Source: Wenzhouxiangella sp.
GTDB lineage: Bacteria > Pseudomonadota > Gammaproteobacteria > Xanthomonadales > Wenzhouxiangellaceae
Assembly: GCA_007121485.1 (NCBI GenBank)
Contig: SKKM01000230.1
Span: 1 to 8,438, forward strand
Direction: 5' to 3'
Length of the DNA stretch: 8,438 nucleotides
Shown here: positions 4,867 through 8,438 of the stretch, piece by piece
Position numbering within the stretch: position 1 is the stretch's first letter
How the letters are laid out: each line of letters begins with the position of its first letter
The notes under the pieces: generated by a model
What the model saw: only the letters and a program-made list of their open reading frames with translations
The model's database searches: none
What the model was told of the DNA's origin: nothing
Position numbers and translations under genes: made by a program

Positions 4867-5394
4867 ATGGCTGTCGTTTTTCCTGACGGCTACCGCCTCG
4901 CAGCACTGGGCAAGGACCATCCTCGACGTGATTTCCGCAGCGGCGTAGCCGAGGTTGACGACTGGTTGGCCACAAAGGCCCTGCAACACCAGAAGAAGCG
5001 GCTCTCGACCACCAAGGTGCTCCTGGACGGGGCCGGGGAGATTGCCGGTTTCTACACCCTCGCCACGGGGCAGGTCGACTTCGGCGATCTCCCGGCGGAA
5101 GTGATCCGCAAACTGCCCCGCCGAGCCCTCCCGGTCGCGATCCTGGCATGGCTCGGAGTCGGCCGCGATCGGCAGGGCAGCGGTCTGGGCAAGCGCCTCT
5201 TTGCCCAGGCACTGGCCGACTGCCACCATGCCGGGGAGGTATTCGCCTTCGTGGCGGTCATCCTCGACTGCCTCAACGAACAAGCCAAAGCGTTCTACCA
5301 GCACTGGGGCTTCCAGGAACTCCCCGGCAATCCCTATCGCTTGTTCATCTCACCGGCCCAGTTGACCGCCATGATGACGGCAGACAAAGATTGA
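4867..5394 (+). CDS. GNAT-family acetyltransferase toxin (TacT-like) of TA module 3
   Basis: A 175-residue GNAT protein. Relatives (TacT, AtaT, ItaT) use acetyl-CoA to acetylate the amino group of aminoacyl-tRNAs and so stop translation. Visible features are FRSGVAEVDDWL (residues 23-34), the family opening that reads F-x-C/S-G-x-x-x-L-D-x-W-L; GEIAGFYTLA (57-66); ILAWLGVGRDRQGSGLGKRLF (92-112), containing the acetyl-CoA loop RDRQGSGLG; and the catalytic-region ILDCLNEQAKAFYQHWGFQ (132-150), with Tyr144 in the position of the conserved TacT-type tyrosine. It is complete. The ATG at 4867 follows the antitoxin TGA by 3 nt; a purine-rich GCGAGA precedes it by about 9 nt. Pairing with DUF1778 makes the TA assignment strong. 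Which tRNA it modifies cannot be read here. Confidence 0.92.
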   Translation: MAVVFPDGYRLAALGKDHPRRDFRSGVAEVDDWLATKALQHQKKRLSTTKVLLDGAGEIAGFYTLATGQVDFGDLPAEVIRKLPRRALPVAILAWLGVGRDRQGSGLGKRLFAQALADCHHAGEVFAFVAVILDCLNEQAKAFYQHWGFQELPGNPYRLFISPAQLTAMMTADKD

Positions 5395-5415
5395 GATTGC
5401 CTGACCGCGGTGGGA

Positions 5416-5526
5416 CTGGCCCCGACCCGCGTGAACCTGCAGCTGGCCCAGGAGCGTGACCCGGAGATCACCTTCCGCGCCACGCGCGGGGTCAGCGTGT
5501 ACGTGACGGTCGAGCAGGCGGCCTGA
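5416..5526 (+). pseudogene. Detached duplicate of the prfC 3' end (last 37 codons)
   Basis: This is a fragment of release factor 3 with no upstream domain, matching 4379-4489 over its whole length with no gap and keeping the stop codon in the same place. Of seven differences, five are synonymous (GTC/GTG, CAA/CAG twice, CGC/CGT, GCT/GCC). Two change the protein, to Asp in QERDP and to Gly in TRG. RF3 proteins normally keep the TRE sequence, so this copy looks relaxed, though only recently. It has no own start codon or ribosome site. It sits 21 bp after the TacT-like stop, so it marks the right edge of the inserted TA segment. Either it is the original prfC end displaced by the insert, or a copy made when the insert arrived. 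Confidence 0.93.
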
Positions 5527-5595
5527 GCCTGGGCCGCAACGGACGGACTTTTCCGATCCACCAGCGCTGGACATTGCGGAGGTCTGCATCGCCTT

Positions 5596-5610
5596 GGGGC
5601 ACAATGCCCC
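5596..5610. repeat. Short perfect hairpin overlapping a possible -10 before the MATE gene
   Basis: GGGGCA (5596-5601) and TGCCCC (5605-5610) flank a CAA loop. CACAAT (5600-5605) inside it could serve as a -10 box, but no convincing -35 stands at the right distance. It may be an operator or only a chance GC-rich repeat. Confidence 0.35.
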
Positions 5611-5655
5611 GGTGAATTCCGCAGCTTGTTCAATCCGACTGGCGTGTCAGACCTT

Positions 5656-7008
5656 ATGACAACGGCCGCCAATCCCGGGCTGTTTCCCGACCGCCACCGG
5701 CGTCGCCAGCTGTTCGCCATCGCCCTGCCGGTGATCGGCGGGATGACCTCGCAGAATATTCTCAACCTGGTCGACATCGGCATGGTCGGGCGGCTGGGCG
5801 ATACCGCGCTGGCCGCCACGGGTTTGGGCAGCTTCGCCAACTGGCTGTCCATGGCCTTCATCCTGGGTCTTTCGACCGGCGTGCAGGCCATTGCCGCCAG
5901 GCGGCTGGGGCAGGGCGCGCGCGGCGAACTGGCCTTGCCGCTCAACGGCGGTCTGATGCTCGCGCTCTTGCTGGGCACGCCGCTGGCCGCGGCCCTGATT
6001 CTGCTCGCGCCCGAGATCATGGCCCTGTTGAACCCGGACCCGGACGTGGTCGCCGAAGCCGGTCCCTATCTGCAGGTGCGCCTGCTCGCCCTGGTCGCGG
6101 TGGGCATGAACTTTTCCTTCCGCGGCTACTGGTCGGCGGTGCACATGACCCGCCTGTACCTGGTCACCTTGCTGATCATGCACGCGGTCAACGTGTTCCT
6201 GAACTGGGTGTTCATCTTCGGCAACCTGGGCGCCCCGGCCCTGGGCGTGATGGGTGCCGGCCTGGCGACGACCCTGTCGATCTACCTCGGGCTGATGATC
6301 TACGTGTATTTCGGCCTGAAGTATGCGCGCGAGGAAGGCTTCCTTCGCTCGCTGCCGTCGCTGGCCATGCTCAGGAGCCAGCTCAAGGTTTCGCTGCCGG
6401 CCAGCCTGCAGCAGTTCTTCTTCGCCGCCGGCATGTTGACCCTGCTGATCATCATCGGCCGCATCGGCACGCAGGAACTGGCCGCGGTCAACGTGCTGAT
6501 GACCCTGGGGCTGGTGATCATTCTGCCGGCCATCGGCTTCGGCCTGGCCACGGCTACGCTGGTCGGCAACGCGCTGGGCCGCGAGGATCCGGCCGATGCC
6601 AAGCTCTGGGGCTGGAACGCGGCGCTGTTCACCGGGCTTGTGGGCCTGGGCCTGGGCGTGGCGGTGATGCTGTTCGGCCGGCCGCTGCTGGGCGTGTTCC
6701 TGGTCGATCCGGACACGGTCGCCCTGGCCTGGCCGGCGCTGATGATCTCGGCGGCCATCATCGGCATCGACGCGGCCGGCATGGTGCTGCTCAACGCCTT
6801 GCTGGGTGCCGGCGATACCGGCCGGGTGATGCGGATTTCCATCATCGCCCAATGGGGGCTTTTCCTGCCGCTGGCCGCCCTGGTCGGTCCGGTGCTGGGC
6901 GGCGGACTGCTCGCCGTGTGGGCGCTGCAGGCCGTCTACCGCGGCGGCCAGGCGCTATGGTTTGCCCGTGTCTGGCGCCAGGGAAAGTGGCAGTCCATCA
7001 AGCTGTAA
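5656..7008 (+). CDS. MATE-family multidrug/cation efflux protein
   Basis: A 450-residue inner-membrane transporter of the MATE family, which exports organic cations, drugs or metabolites in exchange for Na+ or H+. Two homologous six-helix halves are apparent. The first half begins LFAIALPVIGGMTSQNILNL and VDIGMVGRLG (residues 19-48); the second begins near VSLPASLQQFFFAAGML. Asp40 in VDIGMVG aligns by motif with the functional TM1 Asp of V. cholerae NorM (VDTVMAG). This is an inference from pattern. Length and about 12 hydrophobic segments fit the family. The ATG at 5656 is preferred. TTG 5626 and GTG 5644 in the same frame would only add polar residues, and none of the three has a good Shine-Dalgarno. 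It is the first native-looking gene beyond the TA insertion and converges with the CsgG-family gene. Confidence 0.93.
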   Translation: MTTAANPGLFPDRHRRRQLFAIALPVIGGMTSQNILNLVDIGMVGRLGDTALAATGLGSFANWLSMAFILGLSTGVQAIAARRLGQGARGELALPLNGGLMLALLLGTPLAAALILLAPEIMALLNPDPDVVAEAGPYLQVRLLALVAVGMNFSFRGYWSAVHMTRLYLVTLLIMHAVNVFLNWVFIFGNLGAPALGVMGAGLATTLSIYLGLMIYVYFGLKYAREEGFLRSLPSLAMLRSQLKVSLPASLQQFFFAAGMLTLLIIIGRIGTQELAAVNVLMTLGLVIILPAIGFGLATATLVGNALGREDPADAKLWGWNAALFTGLVGLGLGVAVMLFGRPLLGVFLVDPDTVALAWPALMISAAIIGIDAAGMVLLNALLGAGDTGRVMRISIIAQWGLFLPLAALVGPVLGGGLLAVWALQAVYRGGQALWFARVWRQGKWQSIKL

Positions 7009-7011
7009 AGA

Positions 7012-7038
7012 AAGGCGCGGCCCAGTGGACCGCGCCTT
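7012..7038. terminator. Shared intrinsic terminator between convergent genes
   Basis: AAGGCGCGG (7012-7020) and CCGCGCCTT (7030-7038) form a perfect 9-bp stem with a 9-nt loop. Read on the minus strand the stem is followed by TTTCTTT, a good T-tract for the CsgG-family gene. On the plus strand the sequence after it (TTGCCCC) is a poor T-tract, so termination of the MATE transcript is less certain. Confidence 0.75.
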
Positions 7039-7060
7039 GCCCCGCAGCCCCGTGAAACTG

Positions 7061-7792
7061 CTAGAAGCGAATCGCGTCGCGGGTGCGTTCGCGGCGGGTG
7101 TCCTCGCGTTGCTGGTACTTGGCCCGGCAGGCCGAAGTCTGCAGCACCATTTCGCACTCCAGGTAGTCGGTGATCTCGATCAGTGCGGCGCGGATGGCCT
7201 CGCCGGCCGGGGTATCGCTGGCGTGGGCGAGGTTGCCGCCGAAGCGGCCGGTCTGGGCGCGCAGTGAGACGCCGCCGTCCTGGGTGCGGCCCTCGACCGT
7301 GCGCACATGGGCAATCTCGCCCGTCGTGGCGTTGATGACCCGAATGTCGACAGCGATGTAGGCCTCGGTGCGCTGGCCGCCGACGCCGATGTTGGTGCTG
7401 CGCCCGCCGATGTTGATGCCGCGCATGTTGACCCCTCCTCCGGTGCGCCGCGTGTTTTCGCTGTAGTCGGTCACCGTGCCGGTGACGATGTAGCCGGCGC
7501 CGGTCAGCTGGCCGATCTCGGCAGCGGTGTCGGGCCGCACGCGCCCGGAAGCGCCCAGGTCCTGCTCGCGCAAAACGTGGTCGAGCTGCGAACGCTCCAC
7601 CACGGTGAAGGCGTTGATGGCGGCGAGTTCGTTGGCCAGCATGCCGGACAGCTCGCGTCCCACGCCGGCCCGCCACCAGACAGCACCCGTGGCATCGTTG
7701 GTGAACTCGGCGACTGCCAGCACGGGCCGGTCGGCGAGCACGGCGCCACTGCCGAGCAACAGCAGTGCGGCACAAAACGATTGCTTGATCAT
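7061..7792 (-). CDS. CsgG-family secreted/periplasmic protein
   Basis: A 243-residue protein of the CsgG/curli-assembly-like superfamily, also related in fold to LpoB and HfaB. It has a signal peptide (residues 1-20, hydrophobic AALLLLGSGAVLA, cleavage expected after VLA). Next come RPVLAVAEFTN (22-32), the helix ELSGMLANELAAINAFTVVERSQLDHVLREQDL (47-79), and GAGYIVTGTVTDYSE (98-112). A Gly-rich segment (118-139) and TEAYIAVDIRVINATTGEI (142-160) follow. In CsgG the signal ends in a lipobox; here the only early Cys (Cys7) is too early for one, so it is probably a soluble periplasmic or non-lipidated protein. The Gly-rich part lies where CsgG has its membrane hairpins. No curli genes are near. 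The ATG at 7792 has GAGGAG (7801-7806) 8 nt upstream. Family is clear; role is unknown. Confidence 0.85.
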   Translation of the reverse strand: MIKQSFCAALLLLGSGAVLADRPVLAVAEFTNDATGAVWWRAGVGRELSGMLANELAAINAFTVVERSQLDHVLREQDLGASGRVRPDTAAEIGQLTGAGYIVTGTVTDYSENTRRTGGGVNMRGINIGGRSTNIGVGGQRTEAYIAVDIRVINATTGEIAHVRTVEGRTQDGGVSLRAQTGRFGGNLAHASDTPAGEAIRAALIEITDYLECEMVLQTSACRAKYQQREDTRRERTRDAIRF

Positions 7793-7926
7793 GGTCTTGG
7801 CTCCTCAGGTCATGACTAGTGACAGCAGGGCGACAGCCGGATCGGCTTCGCTGCTTGCTCAGAGTCTAGTACGAAAGCCACGCCCAAAACACGCCATGGG
7901 CTGACTATCCGGGGAGATCGCAGGAC

Positions 7927-8438
7927 TCACGTGGTTGCCAAAACCCGGCGGCCGCGCATGAACTGGCGGTACAGCAGCGGAATGACGAACAGGGTCAGCA
8001 GGGCCGACACGGTCAGGCCCCAGACCAGTGTCACCGCCACCGGCCCCCACAGCAGCGAGCGGCCGCCCAGGCCGATGGCCAGCGACAGCAGACCGGCGAT
8101 GGTGGTGGCGGTGGTCATGAGGATGGGAATGACGCGCCGGCGGGCGGCATAGATGGTCGCGTGCAGCGGCCGCATGCCGGCGGCCAGACGCTGGTTGGCC
8201 GCGTCGATCAGCACGATGGCGGCGTTGACGGCGATACCGGCCAGGGCGATGATCCCGTACATGGTGTACAGGCTCAAGGGGTTGTTCGAGATCACCAGCC
8301 CGAACACCACGCCGGTGAAGGCCATGGGCACGGTGATCAGGATCAGGAAGGGCTGGAAGTAGCTCTTGAACTGGGTGGCAAGGATCAGGTAGATCAGGCC
8401 GATGCCGAGCAGGAACAGCACGGCCATGGCCTCCAGCG
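7927..8438 (-). CDS. RND-family efflux permease (HAE1/AcrB-like), C-terminal part, 5' end outside window
   Basis: The last 170 or so residues of a minus-strand RND inner-membrane pump; the frame runs off the right edge. The visible part matches the final membrane block of AcrB-like proteins. It opens with LEAMAVLFLLGIGLIYLILA and TQFKSYFQPFLILITVPMAF (TM8-TM9 region). Next is YGIIALAGIAVNAAIVLIDAANQ, the TM10 region containing the family G-x-x-x-x-N-A-I/A-x-L-I-D pattern. RRRVIPILMTTATTIAGLLSLA (TM11) and WGLTVSALLTLFVIPLLYRQF (TM12) end the block. Such pumps work with a periplasmic adaptor and outer-membrane channel to expel drugs, metals or lipids, driven by protons. Substrate cannot be told from this end. 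It lies upstream of, and in the same orientation as, the CsgG-family gene, with a 134-bp gap. Confidence 0.93.
   Translation of the reverse strand, partial: LEAMAVLFLLGIGLIYLILATQFKSYFQPFLILITVPMAFTGVVFGLVISNNPLSLYTMYGIIALAGIAVNAAIVLIDAANQRLAAGMRPLHATIYAARRRVIPILMTTATTIAGLLSLAIGLGGRSLLWGPVAVTLVWGLTVSALLTLFVIPLLYRQFMRGRRVLATT

Noticed and set aside
5647..6852. 401-codon open frame on the minus strand over the MATE gene
   Set aside because: It is antisense to a clear transporter, has a His/Gln/Arg/Gly-rich composition typical of GC-rich shadow frames, and no recognisable domain.
1..8438. CRISPR array, tRNA, rRNA or riboswitch
   Set aside because: I saw no regularly spaced repeats, no tRNA-like cloverleaf and no conserved RNA motif on either strand by eye.

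Overview
The window is GC-rich, densely coded DNA that looks like a gammaproteobacterial chromosome. The reasons are an intact prfC (release factor 3), a MATE exporter, an HAE1-like RND permease, a CsgG-family secreted protein and an M23 peptidase of proteobacterial type. I cannot name the species. A high-GC gammaproteobacterium near the Xanthomonadales or Chromatiales is a guess from gene style and GC content only.

Layout from left to right: (1) the 3' part of an M23-family peptidase gene; (2) TA module 1, a ribbon-helix-helix antitoxin plus PIN-domain toxin (612-1222), behind a promoter overlapped by a palindromic operator; (3) a small three-helix membrane protein (1286-1579); (4) a stretch without an intact gene (1580-2022) holding the decayed core of an ABC-transporter ATPase on the minus strand; (5) TA module 2, a Phd/YefM-type antitoxin plus PIN-domain toxin (2023-2687); (6) four consecutive hairpin-forming inverted repeats (2692-2818); (7) full-length prfC (2879-4489); (8) TA module 3, a DUF1778 antitoxin plus GNAT acetyltransferase toxin of TacAT type (4567-5394); (9) a second, detached copy of the last 111 bp of prfC (5416-5526); (10) a MATE efflux gene (5656-7008), converging through a shared hairpin with (11) a minus-strand CsgG-family periplasmic protein gene (7061-7792); (12) the 3' end of a minus-strand RND permease gene (7927 to the window edge).

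The main observation is that prfC is bracketed by toxin-antitoxin modules, and that the downstream module sits between the intact prfC 3' end and a 111-bp direct repeat of that end (104/111 identical by my hand alignment). This is the footprint expected if the TacAT-like module arrived by recombination or insertion at the 3' end of prfC, bringing or copying a replacement end so that RF3 stayed intact. Three TA modules of three different antitoxin folds, an ABC pseudogene and a repeat cluster within 5 kb mark 570-5530 as an accessory patch. It lies between housekeeping and envelope genes.

The two TA operons whose antitoxin has an RHH or DUF1778 fold share an odd 5' architecture. Their predicted -10 boxes end 7 and 6 nt before the ATG and no Shine-Dalgarno is visible, which suggests leaderless transcripts. 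The Phd-type operon instead has a good promoter and a strong GGAGG site.
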